64,000 bases of DNA, taken from the NCBI RefSeq assembly GCF_004803465.1, contig NZ_SRSF01000005.1:143176-207175 (forward strand). Reading direction: 5' to 3'. The notes beneath the pieces were generated by a model that did no database searches, had not been told where the DNA came from, and saw nothing but the letters and a program-made list of their open reading frames with translations. This document shows, piece by piece, positions 16,734 to 25,287 of the stretch. The stretch is from Neolewinella litorea (lineage in GTDB: Bacteria; Bacteroidota; Bacteroidia; Chitinophagales; Saprospiraceae). Numbering within the stretch: position 1 is the stretch's first letter; each line of letters opens with the position of its first letter. A program made the position numbers and the translations under genes.

Positions 16734-16879
16734 ATAAAGCTAAAAATGAACTCTCTTACCGCCGCATAGACCGCCGAGTGAGTTGGGCTCCAGATGCAGC
16801 AATGCTACTGGCTTTCGATAAAGGTCCCGAGAATCTCCAGAACTATACCTCAATGGAGTTGCTCCCGCGGTAGCCGGTC

Positions 16880-16983
16880 CAGCGCGGCCGGAGGCCGCAA
16901 TGTTCTTGCGCGGTCGGAGACCGCCTTGTACTGCCGCGGTCTGAAACCGCTTCCTACTGCCGCGGCCGGAGGCCGCTTTGTAC
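16880..16983 (-). repeat. Palindromic tandem repeat array A2 (26-bp units), inverted relative to A1
   Basis: Read on the minus strand there are four 26-base units: 16983-16958, 16957-16932, 16931-16906 and 16905-16880. Their heads are GTAC, GTAG, GTAC and GAAC. Each has a palindromic core of the form GCGGYYTCMGRCCGC with paired changes in the stem (GCGGCC/GGCCGC, GCGGTC/GACCGC). The first unit encodes the end of PurN, and the head of the second supplies its TAG stop. The 146 bases between A1 and A2 (16734-16879) hold nothing I recognise. Confidence 0.8.
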
Positions 16984-17547
16984 CAGCCGGCGCACCACCC
17001 GCCAGTAGTTGGCATGCTCCAGGCGGAGGACGCGCTCGGCGATCTTTTCCGGTGAGTCGTCGGGGTCGAGGCGCACGGCGGCCTGGTAGATGATGTCGCC
17101 CTCGTCGTAATTCTCGTTGACGTAGTGTACGGTGATGCCGGTTTCCGACTCGCCCGCCGCCTTGACGGCCTGGTGGACGTGCCGGCCGTACATGCCCTTG
17201 CCGCCGTATTGGGGGAGCAGGGCGGGGTGGATGTTGACGATGCGGTCGGGAAAGGCCGCGACGAGGTAACCGGGGATGAGCCAGAGGAAGCCGGCCAGAA
17301 CGATCAGGTCGACGGCATAGTGCTCCAGGGCGCCGAGGAGTTCGGTGCCGGAAGCCCACTCGCTCCGCTTGACGACCAGACTCGGCAGCCCGCGCTCCGC
17401 CGCAACGGTAAGTGCCCCGGCGGTAGCCTTGTTGCTCACCAGCAGGACCACCTCAACGCCATCCTCCGGGTGGGCCTGAAAGCGATCGATCATGACCCGG
17501 GCGTTGGATCCGCCGCCGCTGACGAAAATGGCGATGCGTGTGCTCAT
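16954..17547 (-). CDS. purN: Phosphoribosylglycinamide formyltransferase PurN
   Basis: PurN transfers a formyl group from 10-formyl-THF to GAR in purine synthesis. The phosphate loop FVSGGGSNARVMI (8-20) and the catalytic set N105, H107 (IVNIHPALLP) and D151 (DEGDII) are present in a 197-residue protein of normal length. The last nine residues (V-Q-S-G-L-R-P-R-Q) are encoded by the first unit of repeat array A2, and the TAG stop is the GTAG head of the next unit, so the C-terminus was extended by the repeat. It is followed at a distance by the convergent batB. Confidence 0.93.
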   Translation of the reverse strand: MSTRIAIFVSGGGSNARVMIDRFQAHPEDGVEVVLLVSNKATAGALTVAAERGLPSLVVKRSEWASGTELLGALEHYAVDLIVLAGFLWLIPGYLVAAFPDRIVNIHPALLPQYGGKGMYGRHVHQAVKAAGESETGITVHYVNENYDEGDIIYQAAVRLDPDDSPEKIAERVLRLEHANYWRVVRRLVQSGLRPRQ

Positions 17548-17590
17548 GGGTGCAAGTACGGAAATCTGAACGGGAGATAAGGGATATGCC

Positions 17591-18847
17591 TCAAGCCACC
17601 GCCCGGATACGGCTGGCCGTGTATACCGCTACGATGCTCATGGCGATGGTGAAGTAGCCGAGCAACTCGTAGTGCTGCAGCTTGCCGTCGGGTCCCTCGG
17701 TGATGATGAACCCAGCTACCATGCTGCTGAAGAAGAGGGCCATTTCGTTGACCGACTGCCGAATGCTCATGAACCCGCCGCGGTTCTCGGGGCGCACCAC
17801 GCTGGTGATCATGGTCGTGGCCGGTACGTTGCGGCCGCTGGCGACCACGAAGAAGGAACTGGTGACAAGTAGCGCGACGGGGATGGAATTGGTGTCGAGA
17901 TTGGTGAGGGCGTAGATGCTGAAGAGCGCCAGGAACGAGGCGATGGTGAATACCCGCATGCGCCCGTAGCGGTCGGCCAACCGCCCAAAGAGGGGCAACA
18001 GCACTACCGTGAGGCCCCCGCCGATGAGGTAGATAAGGCTCACCTGCTTGTCGGCAAAGCCCACGTTGATCTGCATGTAGGGGGCGATGAAGGGAATGAT
18101 GGTGAAGTGACCCAGCATAAGGGTGAGGGTGAAGAGCAGTGCCGCCCGCTGGTTGGCATTGGAGAAGATGGCCCGGAAGGGCGCGGCGATCTTGCTGCCC
18201 ACCGAGCGCGGTTGCAGTAACTGGGCTTCCGGGTCGCGGCTCACTTCGCCCAGGGATTCGTCGGGCACGATGGTTTCCTCCACCAGGTGGCCGCGCATGT
18301 GCGGTACGAAAAAGAAGGCCACGGTGACGAACAGGGCCGCCAGGGCCGCCGTGGCGTAGAAGGGGGCCTGCCAGCTGTATTCCGCCGCAATCCAGATGCC
18401 GGCCGGCACGCCCACGACGGAGGCGGCGCTGAAGGCCGTCATCACCCAGCCCATGGCCGAGGCGCGGCGTTGCAGGGGAATGACGTCGCCCACAATGGCC
18501 AGCACCAGGGCGCCCAGGGTGCCGCCGAACAGACCGGTGCCGAAACGCGCCGCCAGCAGAAAGCCGTAGGTAGGGGCAAAGGCGCAGGCGAGCGTGCCGA
18601 CGGTGAAGCAGGTAAAGAGAAACAGCAAGGCGGTGCGGCGGTCGAAGCGGTCGATCACCACCGTGCTCACCAGGTTGCCGGTAAAGGCCGCCAGGGCGTA
18701 GGCCGACACCACCCAGGCGAACTGGCCGGGGGAGATGGCAAAGGCATTCATGATCGTCTTGCCCAGGGGCATGATGATCATGAAGTCGATGATGTGGCAA
18801 AACTGGACCGTAGCCAGGATGAGGAGCAACCGTTTCTCGTTGATCAT
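17591..18847 (-). CDS. MFS transporter
   Basis: This 418-residue major facilitator protein has about twelve hydrophobic segments, with VIDRFDRRTALLFLF as the loop 2-3 signature region and GRLADRYGRMRVF as the equivalent loop between helices 8 and 9. That symmetry is typical of drug or metabolite exporters of the DHA type. ATG 18847 was chosen because it overlaps the stop of the upstream epimerase gene (ATGA), implying translational coupling. The longer frame to 18865 would run further into that gene. The substrate is unknown; the coupling suggests a short acid or acyl-derived metabolite, as inference only. Confidence 0.85.
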   Translation of the reverse strand: MINEKRLLLILATVQFCHIIDFMIIMPLGKTIMNAFAISPGQFAWVVSAYALAAFTGNLVSTVVIDRFDRRTALLFLFTCFTVGTLACAFAPTYGFLLAARFGTGLFGGTLGALVLAIVGDVIPLQRRASAMGWVMTAFSAASVVGVPAGIWIAAEYSWQAPFYATAALAALFVTVAFFFVPHMRGHLVEETIVPDESLGEVSRDPEAQLLQPRSVGSKIAAPFRAIFSNANQRAALLFTLTLMLGHFTIIPFIAPYMQINVGFADKQVSLIYLIGGGLTVVLLPLFGRLADRYGRMRVFTIASFLALFSIYALTNLDTNSIPVALLVTSSFFVVASGRNVPATTMITSVVRPENRGGFMSIRQSVNEMALFFSSMVAGFIITEGPDGKLQHYELLGYFTIAMSIVAVYTASRIRAVA

Positions 18848-19251
18848 TCGCGGCGGCTTTGGCAAATTTCCACGAGTACGCCGTTGGTGCTTTTGGGGTG
18901 GAGAAAGCAGACGAGCTTGTTGTCGGCGCCCTCGGAGGGGAGCTCCTGCAGCAGTTCGAAGCCGTCTTCCCGCAGGCGGTGCATTTCGGCGTGGATATCA
19001 TCCACTTCGAAGGCGAGGTGGTGGATGCCGGGACCGCGCTTATCGAGGTACTTCTGGATGGGCCCGGTGGCGCCTTCGGGGGCGACGAGTTCGAGTTTTG
19101 CCTCGCCCGCTCCGCCGCGGAAGAAACTGGTGGTGACCGACTGTTCCGCCACGGTTTCGCGTTTGTAGGAACCGCGCCCGAGCAGTTTTTTCAGCAGGGC
19201 TTCGCTCTCTTCCAGGTTGCTTACGGCGATACCGATGTGCTCTAGTCGCAT
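18844..19251 (-). CDS. mce: Methylmalonyl-CoA epimerase
   Basis: This 135-residue vicinal-oxygen-chelate protein starts with MRLEHIGIAVSNLEES, the epimerase N-terminus. The expected metal ligands are H5, Glu in KLELVAPEG, His in GIHHLAFEV and Glu in VLVEICQ. The enzyme interconverts (S)- and (R)-methylmalonyl-CoA between propionyl-CoA carboxylase and methylmalonyl-CoA mutase. The MeaB chaperone of that mutase is encoded at 22335, which supports the call. ATG 19251 replaces a longer frame (to 19347) with an unlikely Pro-rich leader. It is coupled to the MFS gene by ATGA. Confidence 0.9.
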   Translation of the reverse strand: MRLEHIGIAVSNLEESEALLKKLLGRGSYKRETVAEQSVTTSFFRGGAGEAKLELVAPEGATGPIQKYLDKRGPGIHHLAFEVDDIHAEMHRLREDGFELLQELPSEGADNKLVCFLHPKSTNGVLVEICQSRRE

Positions 19252-19451
19252 GTTTTTCGGGGTTATGCAGCAGTAACGCACGGCGGGGGGGAAGGTTAGG
19301 GAGGGGTGGATGGGTAGTGGTCCGACCAATAATCCGCGGACCAGCACATGGTAGCCGCCGCCGCAGATCGTAAATCAGCCCCCGGAAACCAAAGCTTAAC
19401 CCCGCCAAACCTGCGGCCGGCCGTATTTTGCGGGAGCACAACACCGTTGCC

Positions 19452-19847
19452 ATGGCTACTTCCTTCAAACCCTCCGGCTACAACAGCCTTTCCCCCTACC
19501 ACGTAGTGAAGGGTGCGGACGCCTACATTGACTTCCTGGAGCGGGTGTTCGGGGCGGAACGGCTGCGGCGCTACACCCACGAGGGCCGGGTGGTGCACGC
19601 TGAGGTGCGCCTCGACGATACCGTGCTGATGCTCGCCGAGGCAACGGAGCAGTTTCCGCCCAACCGACCGCTGACGCACCTGTATGTTGCCGATGTGGAC
19701 AAACTTCATCAGCGGGCCGTCGAGGCGGGAGGCACCTCCATCGATGCACCCCGGGAGCGACCGGGCGACCCCGACCGCCGCGGTGCTTTTTCCGACCCGT
19801 TCGGGGGAAGCTGGTCGGTGGCTACCCAAGTTCACCCGGCCACCTGA
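19452..19847 (+). CDS. VOC-family protein (PhnB/glyoxalase-like)
   Basis: This 131-residue protein starts at ATG 19452. The sequence (SPYHVVKGADAYIDFLERVFGAERLRRY..., ending AFSDPFGGSWSVATQV) matches the PhnB-like or 3-demethylubiquinone-type subfamily of the vicinal oxygen chelate fold, in which DPFGxxW is a characteristic block. Substrate and catalysis are uncertain. A TAttTTG element lies about 20 bases upstream. It precedes proA by 24 bases and may share its transcript. The 200 bases between it and the divergent epimerase hold a short GGTCCG/CGGACC inverted repeat and no gene that I see. Confidence 0.82.
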   Translation: MATSFKPSGYNSLSPYHVVKGADAYIDFLERVFGAERLRRYTHEGRVVHAEVRLDDTVLMLAEATEQFPPNRPLTHLYVADVDKLHQRAVEAGGTSIDAPRERPGDPDRRGAFSDPFGGSWSVATQVHPAT

Positions 19848-19871
19848 TCTTTCCTCAAACACCCTATTGCC

Positions 19872-21137
19872 ATGACGGCCACTGACCAGTCCACTGCCAT
19901 TCGGGATGCGCTCGGCGACCTGCGCGCCGCCGCCGGCCGCCTCAACCGCCTGCCCGCCGAAAAGCTCAACACCTGCCTCCTGCGGCTGGCCGATCTGACC
20001 GAAGCCCATACGGAGGAGCTGCTGGGCGCCAATGCGCGGGACCTGGCCCGTATGGATCCCGCCAACCCCAAATACGACCGGCTGCTGCTGAACGAAGACC
20101 GATTGCTGGCAATCGCCCAAGATTTGCGCCGGGTAGCGGAATTGCCCTCCCCCCTGGGCCGGATGCTGGAGGAGCGGACGCTGGCCAACGGATTGCAGTT
20201 GAGTCGGGTGAGTGTACCCATCGGTGTAGTGGGCATCGTGTTTGAGTCGCGGCCCAACGTGACCTTCGATGTATTCGCGCTGAACCTGAAGGCCGGCAAC
20301 GCCACCGTGCTCAAGGGCAGCCGCGATGCCGCCGACAGCAACCGGGCCATCATGCACCTCATCGAACGGGCGTTGGCGGACACCGGTCTGCCCCCAGCCT
20401 GCTTCCTGGCCCCGGCCGACCGGGAGGCGCTGCAGCCTATTCTGACCGCCGACGGACTGGTGGACGTCATCATTCCCCGCGGCAGCCAGGGACTCATCGA
20501 CCACGTGCGGGCCAACGCCACCGTGCCCGTGATTGAAACCGGGGCGGGAATCTGCCACGCCTACGTAGACGCCACGGCCAACCTTGACTGGGCCCGGAAG
20601 ATCATCACCAACGCCAAGGCGCGGCGCGTGAGCGTGTGTAACGCTTTGGACTGCCTGCTCGTGCACCAGCAGCAACTGGATCGGCTGCCTGATCTATTGG
20701 AAATTTTGGGCCGCGAGCACCGGTGTGAGGTATACGCGGATGCGGAAGCTTACCCTGCGCTGGAGGGGCGTTATCCCGCAGCCCTGCTCAAGCACGCCAA
20801 TGAGGATTCCTTCGGTACGGAGTTTCTGCGGATGGCGCTTTCGGTAAAGACGGTGCCCGGCATAGATGAGGCGATCGAGCACGTGGAGCACTACGGCAGT
20901 CGGCACAGCGAGACCATCATCAGCGAAGACGAAGTGAATCAGGAACGGTACCTGCGCGAGGTGGACTCCGCGGTGGTGTACGTGAACAGCAGCACTGCCT
21001 TCACGGATGGCGGGCAGTTCGAGCTCGGGGCGGAGATCGGGATCAGTACCCAAAAGTTGCACGCCCGGGGGCCGATGGGCCTGGAAGCCCTCACGAGCTA
21101 TAAATGGTTGGTGCGGGGGAATGGGCAGTTGCGGTAG
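19872..21137 (+). CDS. proA: Glutamate-5-semialdehyde dehydrogenase ProA
   Basis: ProA reduces gamma-glutamyl phosphate with NADPH in proline synthesis. The 421-residue protein has the aldehyde dehydrogenase-like fold with VSVPIGVVGIVFESRPNVT (about 113-131), LNLKAGNATVLKGSRDA and the catalytic Cys256 in RRVSVCNALDCLLVH. The C-terminal INSSTAF-equivalent VYVNSSTAFTDGGQFELGAEIGIST is canonical. The partner glutamate 5-kinase (proB) is not adjacent. Confidence 0.96.
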   Translation: MTATDQSTAIRDALGDLRAAAGRLNRLPAEKLNTCLLRLADLTEAHTEELLGANARDLARMDPANPKYDRLLLNEDRLLAIAQDLRRVAELPSPLGRMLEERTLANGLQLSRVSVPIGVVGIVFESRPNVTFDVFALNLKAGNATVLKGSRDAADSNRAIMHLIERALADTGLPPACFLAPADREALQPILTADGLVDVIIPRGSQGLIDHVRANATVPVIETGAGICHAYVDATANLDWARKIITNAKARRVSVCNALDCLLVHQQQLDRLPDLLEILGREHRCEVYADAEAYPALEGRYPAALLKHANEDSFGTEFLRMALSVKTVPGIDEAIEHVEHYGSRHSETIISEDEVNQERYLREVDSAVVYVNSSTAFTDGGQFELGAEIGISTQKLHARGPMGLEALTSYKWLVRGNGQLR

Positions 21138-21250
21138 ATTAGTAACGATTTACGATTTCGGACCTACCCGTTAATCTGGCACTCCTACCGTTCCGGGCGA
21201 GGGTTATTCCGGCAGCCGGCTTCCTCACCGGCGGTGTAAATTGCGGCCGT

Positions 21251-22294
21251 ATGGCTTCCCGTTCCCTTTCCCGCCTGAGCCTGTCGACCACTGCGCTGGA
21301 CCTGCGGCTGGCGGTGCTGCTGCTGTTGCTCATCGTTGCGATCGGTACGGGGGGACTGATGCTGATCGAGGGCTACACCGTGCTGGAGGCCTTCTACATG
21401 TCGGTGATCACCATCTCAACGGTGGGTTTCGGTGAGGTGCGGCCGTTGTCGGACGGCGGCCGGGTATTCGTATCCGCGCTGGTGGTCGTCAACATTGGCG
21501 TGGTGGGCTACGTGTTGGCCGCCTTTTCTTACTACGTTTTTGACGGAAGACTATTTGAGACCATGCAGTACAACCGGGTTCAGTCGAAGATTGGCAAATT
21601 GAAGGGCCACACCATCGTTTGTGGCTACGGAAAGTACGGTCAGGAGATCGTCAGCCACCTGCAACTGCACGACCATCCGTACGTCATCATCGAGCAGGAC
21701 GAGGAGAAACTTCAGTCCTTACTGGAGGACGACAACGATGCCCTATACGTCATCGACGACGCCACCCACGACGATACCCTTTTCGCGGCCGGCATTGAGC
21801 GGGCTAATGCCCTGATCACGGCGCTGAACGACGACAGCGATAATCTCTTCATCGTGTTGTCCGCCAAGGACCTCAACCCGCGCCTGCGCATCGTGAGCCG
21901 CGCCAAGGAAGTCAGGGGGCGCCAGAAGATGATGAAGGCTGGGGCCACGCACGTGATCATGCCGGAACAGATCGGCGGCTTCTACATGGCCACCCTTATT
22001 TCCAAGCCCGGGGCCATTGAGTTCTTTAGCTTCATCACCAACGAGTTGTCGGCCGACATCGGCTTCGAGGAGCTCCGCTACGACCAGTTACCCGAACGCT
22101 ACCGCGGCAAGCCGATCGCCGACCTGCACCTGCGGGCCAATACGGGTGTAAACATCATCGGTCATCGGATGGGCGGCGGGAAATACTCGGTCAACCCCGG
22201 GCCGGAGACCATTCTGGAGCCCAACGCCAGTTTTATCGTAGTCGGCAATCCGCAGCAGATCGGGGCCCTGCGCAAGCTTTGCGGACTGGGCTAG
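21251..22294 (+). CDS. Potassium channel protein with RCK (TrkA-N/TrkA-C) domains
   Basis: This 347-residue protein has a two-helix pore domain (helices about 15-37 and 72-95) with the selectivity filter in TISTVGFGEV, a variant of TVGYGD. A TrkA-N/RCK domain follows, with nucleotide motif IVCGYGKYGQEIVSHL (about 119), and then a TrkA-C domain ending near GNPQQIGALRKL. This is the MthK-like architecture, in which ligand binding to the cytoplasmic ring gates K+ flow across the inner membrane. A TAaaTTGC element ends six bases before the ATG. Confidence 0.92.
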   Translation: MASRSLSRLSLSTTALDLRLAVLLLLLIVAIGTGGLMLIEGYTVLEAFYMSVITISTVGFGEVRPLSDGGRVFVSALVVVNIGVVGYVLAAFSYYVFDGRLFETMQYNRVQSKIGKLKGHTIVCGYGKYGQEIVSHLQLHDHPYVIIEQDEEKLQSLLEDDNDALYVIDDATHDDTLFAAGIERANALITALNDDSDNLFIVLSAKDLNPRLRIVSRAKEVRGRQKMMKAGATHVIMPEQIGGFYMATLISKPGAIEFFSFITNELSADIGFEELRYDQLPERYRGKPIADLHLRANTGVNIIGHRMGGGKYSVNPGPETILEPNASFIVVGNPQQIGALRKLCGLG

Positions 22295-22334
22295 GCGTCG
22301 GCGGTGGTCTTCGGAATACTATCTTGCCGGCCCC

Positions 22335-23318
22335 ATGGACGTTGATGCCCTCTTTGCCGATCTACAGTCGGCCCGCCACCGGCGGGCCCTGGGCCGGGCC
22401 ATCACCCTGGTAGAGAGCAACCGCACGGAGGACCAGGCCGCCGCCGCCCGGCTCATCGCCCTGGCGGAGCGGCACCCGCCGGCGCGTCCCACCTTCCGGG
22501 TGGGCGTCAGCGGGACGCCCGGGGTGGGTAAGTCGACCTTCATCGAGGCCTTCGGTCTGGAACTGGTGCGCCGCGGCCACCGTCTGGCGGTACTGGCCAT
22601 CGATCCCACCAGCAGCCTGAGCGGTGGCAGCATCCTGGGCGACAAGACCCGTATGGAACTGCTGACGCGGGAGGAGGCGGTGTACATCCGCCCTAGCCCG
22701 AACGCCGGAGAACTCGGTGGCGTAGGGCCGGCCAGCCGCGCCGCCGTCCTGCTGTGCGAGGCCGCGGGGTACGACTACCTGATCGTGGAAACCGTAGGGG
22801 TGGGACAGGCGGAGTGGCAGGTACACGCAATGACCGACGCCTTCCTGCTGCTGGCCCAGCCCGCCGCAGGCGACGACCTGCAGGGGATCAAGCGGGGCAT
22901 CCTCGAGCTGGCCGACCACCTCGTTGTAAACAAAGCCGATGCCCTGCCGAAGGAGGCGCGCCTGGCCGCTGCCGAACTGCGCCGGGGGCTCCATTTGGCT
23001 CCCGCCCGTCCCGACGGCTGGACGGTAGAGGTCGCCACCGCCAGTGCACTGACCGGGCAGGGGATTCCGGAAGTGGCCAACCGCCTGGAAACCTACCGGG
23101 AGCGGCTGTCCGCGGCCATCGCCCGGCGCCGCCAGGAGCAGCGAACCGAATGGTTGCGGGAGCAACTTCGTCGCGAACTGCTCCGCCGGCTGGACGTTTA
23201 CCTGAAATCGCGCGGCTGGGAAAACGACGAATTGCGTACCCATCTCGACGAATACCTCACCATTCCCGCCGCCGCTGATGTTATACTGGCGGACTTTCTA
23301 AAATCGAATAGACCATGA
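22335..23318 (+). CDS. meaB: Methylmalonyl-CoA mutase-associated GTPase MeaB
   Basis: MeaB (ArgK-type G3E GTPase) guards and reloads the adenosylcobalamin-dependent methylmalonyl-CoA mutase. The 327-residue protein shows Walker A GTPGVGKST (about 60-68), LAIDPTSSLSGGSILGDKTRM (split here into DPTSS and GDKTRM blocks), the ETVGVGQ switch and the guanine-specificity motif NKAD. The C-terminal dimerisation helices are present. The mutase itself is not in the window, but the epimerase at 18844 belongs to the same pathway. Its stop overlaps the lemA start (ATGA). Confidence 0.94.
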   Translation: MDVDALFADLQSARHRRALGRAITLVESNRTEDQAAAARLIALAERHPPARPTFRVGVSGTPGVGKSTFIEAFGLELVRRGHRLAVLAIDPTSSLSGGSILGDKTRMELLTREEAVYIRPSPNAGELGGVGPASRAAVLLCEAAGYDYLIVETVGVGQAEWQVHAMTDAFLLLAQPAAGDDLQGIKRGILELADHLVVNKADALPKEARLAAAELRRGLHLAPARPDGWTVEVATASALTGQGIPEVANRLETYRERLSAAIARRRQEQRTEWLREQLRRELLRRLDVYLKSRGWENDELRTHLDEYLTIPAAADVILADFLKSNRP

Positions 23319-23902
23319 GATCATTTACCACCCTCGCCCTGATCGTGGGTATTTTGGGCATCCTGCTTATCGGAGGATGCACGAGTTACAACGGATTCGT
23401 GAACGCCGAAGAAGATGTCGAGCGGGTATGGTCCGACGTGGAGACCCAGTACCAGCGTCGCTCGGACCTGATCCCGAACCTGGTCAATACGGTCAAGGGG
23501 GCCGCGGAGTTTGAGCGGGGTACGCTGGAGGCCGTCACCGAGGCCCGCGCCAAGGCGACTTCCATCAACATCGACGCCGACAACCTCACGCCCGAAATGC
23601 TGGAGCAGTTCCAGGCCGCTCAGGCCCAGATCTCTTCCGGATTGGGTCGCCTGCTGGCTACCGCCGAAGCTTACCCCCAATTGCAGTCGAACCAGCAATT
23701 CCAGGCGCTGCAGGACGAACTGGCCGGTACGGAGAACCGCATCGCCGTAGCCCGTAGCCGCTTCAACGAGGAGGCTACCGAATACAACAAACAGATCCGC
23801 CGCTTCCCCGGTGCCCTCTTCGCGAGCGTATTCGGGTTTGATGAAAAGCCCCAGTTCCAGGCCGAAGCCGGTGCCCAAAACGCCCCGACGGTAGAGTTTT
23901 AA
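23315..23902 (+). CDS. lemA: LemA family protein
   Basis: This 195-residue protein has an N-terminal membrane or lipoprotein anchor (LIVGILGILLIGGC, lipobox IGGC) and the long helical LemA core: YNGFVNAEEDVERVWSDVETQYQRR, RSDLIPNLVNTVKG, then ALQDELAGTENRIAVARSRFNE and the end block NKQIRRFPGALFASVFGF. LemA proteins are membrane-associated and of unknown biochemical role. They are very often encoded with TPM-domain proteins, as here: the next two genes carry TPM domains. Coupled starts and stops (ATGA upstream, TAATG downstream) indicate one operon. Confidence 0.93.
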   Translation: MRSFTTLALIVGILGILLIGGCTSYNGFVNAEEDVERVWSDVETQYQRRSDLIPNLVNTVKGAAEFERGTLEAVTEARAKATSINIDADNLTPEMLEQFQAAQAQISSGLGRLLATAEAYPQLQSNQQFQALQDELAGTENRIAVARSRFNEEATEYNKQIRRFPGALFASVFGFDEKPQFQAEAGAQNAPTVEF

Positions 23903-24330
23903 TGGTCAGGTTTTTCACCAAAGAGGAAGAAGCCCGCATCGTGGGGGCCATCCGGGAGGCTGAACTGGCCACCTCGGGCGAAATCCGCGTACACGTGGAG
24001 GTCGGTGCCCGCAAGCCCGCCCTGGACGTGGCCAAGCGCCTCTTCCACGAACTCGGTATGGATCAGACCCAGGACCGCAATGGTGTTCTCATCCTGCTGG
24101 CCGTTGACCGGCGCGAGTTCGCTATCCTGGGCGACGAGGGGATCAATAAGGTGGTACCCAAGGATTTCTGGGACGAAGAGCGCGACCTGATGCAACAGCA
24201 CTTCCGCCGCGGCGACTTCGCCACCGGTATTGAACTGGTCGTGCAGCAGATTGGCCGTAACCTCAAGCAGTTCTTCCCCTACCAGACCGACGACGTGAAC
24301 GAATTGCCCGACGAAATCAGCTACAACTAG
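23902..24330 (+). CDS. TPM domain protein (soluble)
   Basis: This 142-residue protein is a TPM (TLP18.3/Psb32/MOLO-1) domain, with the start TKEEEARIVGAIREAELATSGEIRVHVE and the central NGVLILLAVDRREFAILGDEGI. It has no signal peptide or membrane segment. TPM domains have been described as phosphatase-like or as assembly factors, and the exact role here is unknown. Its ATG overlaps the lemA stop (TAATG). Confidence 0.85.
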   Translation: MVRFFTKEEEARIVGAIREAELATSGEIRVHVEVGARKPALDVAKRLFHELGMDQTQDRNGVLILLAVDRREFAILGDEGINKVVPKDFWDEERDLMQQHFRRGDFATGIELVVQQIGRNLKQFFPYQTDDVNELPDEISYN

Positions 24331-24336
24331 ATCCTG

Positions 24337-24361
24337 CGTACTCCTCCCCTTCGGGGGAGTA
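24337..24361. other. Hairpin with TTCG loop between the two TPM genes
   Basis: GTACTCCTCCCC and GGGGGAGTAC around a TTCG tetraloop form a stable hairpin 7 bases after one stop and 16 bases before the next start. There is no T-run, so it is more likely an mRNA-stability or partial-termination element inside the operon than a full terminator. Confidence 0.55.
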
Positions 24362-24376
24362 CACAAAACCCCAACC

Positions 24377-25213
24377 GTGAATCAGTACCGCCAACGCCCC
24401 CTGTTTAGTCTGCCCCGCTGGACGGCGTTGTTCGTTCTGCTGATCACCGCCTGGGGTCTGGGGGCCCAGCCGGAAATCCCGCGCAGCACCAATCAGCTGG
24501 TCAACGACTTTGCCGGCCTGATGACCTCCGCCCAGCAGGCCCAGCTCACCGAACAGCTGAATGCCTACGCCCGCGAAACCTCCACCCAGATCGCGGTGGT
24601 CACCGAAGCTTCCCTGCAGGGGCAGCCGGTCTTTGATCGCAGTCTGGCCATTGCCGAAGGGTGGGGCATCGGGGGTTCGGAGGACAAGGACAACGGGGTG
24701 CTCATCTACGTAGCCCGCGACGACCGCAAAATCTACATCCAGACCGGCTACGGCGTGGAGGGCTTTCTCAACGATGCCCGGGCGGGTCGTATCATCCGGA
24801 ATATCATGACGCCGGCCTTTCGCCAGGGCGATTACTACGCCGGCATATCCGGGGCCGTGCAGGCCATCATGGACGCCGGGCGCGGGGAGTATACCGCGGA
24901 TGAGGTGCCGGAAGAGCAGCCGGGCATCCCCCCGGTATTCATCTTCATTTTCATATTCGTCATCTTCATGCTGCTCAATCGCTTCGGCAATCGCCACGAC
25001 GATGATGACGACGACGACGGCGGCTACTGGCGCGGGGGTCACTACGACGGGCGCCGGAGTCCGCGCGGTCGGCGGGGCGGCGGCTGGTTCATCCTGCCCG
25101 GCGGCTTTGGCGGCGGCGGTGGTGGAGGCGGCGGCTTCGGGGGCGGCGGTGGTGGCTTCGGCGGCTTTGGCGGTGGTGGCTTCGGCGGCGGAGGCGCGGG
25201 CGGCGGCTGGTAG
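24377..25213 (+). CDS. Secreted or membrane TPM domain protein with Gly-rich tail
   Basis: This 278-residue protein starts at GTG 24377. A hydrophobic signal (about 14-30, ending GLGAQP) precedes a TPM domain (QLVNDFAGLMTSAQQAQL... GIGGSEDKDNGVLIYVARDDRKIYIQTGYGVE). A membrane helix follows (FIFIFIFVIFMLL, about 192-204), then an Asp cluster of about seven residues, an Arg/Gly stretch and a nearly pure Gly/Phe C-terminus. The layout is that of the YgcG/DUF2207-neighbour TPM proteins. It closes the meaB-lemA-TPM-TPM block. Confidence 0.88.
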   Translation: MNQYRQRPLFSLPRWTALFVLLITAWGLGAQPEIPRSTNQLVNDFAGLMTSAQQAQLTEQLNAYARETSTQIAVVTEASLQGQPVFDRSLAIAEGWGIGGSEDKDNGVLIYVARDDRKIYIQTGYGVEGFLNDARAGRIIRNIMTPAFRQGDYYAGISGAVQAIMDAGRGEYTADEVPEEQPGIPPVFIFIFIFVIFMLLNRFGNRHDDDDDDDGGYWRGGHYDGRRSPRGRRGGGWFILPGGFGGGGGGGGGFGGGGGGFGGFGGGGFGGGGAGGGW

Positions 25214-25287
25214 CGGTCTTAACGCTTCGTTGACACCCATTGCGGTCGGCCGTGCGTTAGGTTTATCTTAGCCAAAATTTCCCGACC

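Noticed and set aside
16734-16879. A gene or small ORF between arrays A1 and A2
   Set aside because: The one frame that crosses it (16442-16873) is mostly antisense or repeat translation, and nothing else with a start, signal or domain is visible.
19252-19451. A possible structured RNA in the epimerase-VOC gap
   Set aside because: There is a short GGTCCG/CGGACC inverted repeat, but no promoter-terminator pair or match to a known RNA family that I could recognise.
18844-23318. A complete methylmalonyl-CoA pathway operon
   Set aside because: Epimerase and MeaB are in the same region but on opposite strands with unrelated genes between, and the mutase and carboxylase genes are absent from the window. 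It is a shared pathway, not an operon.
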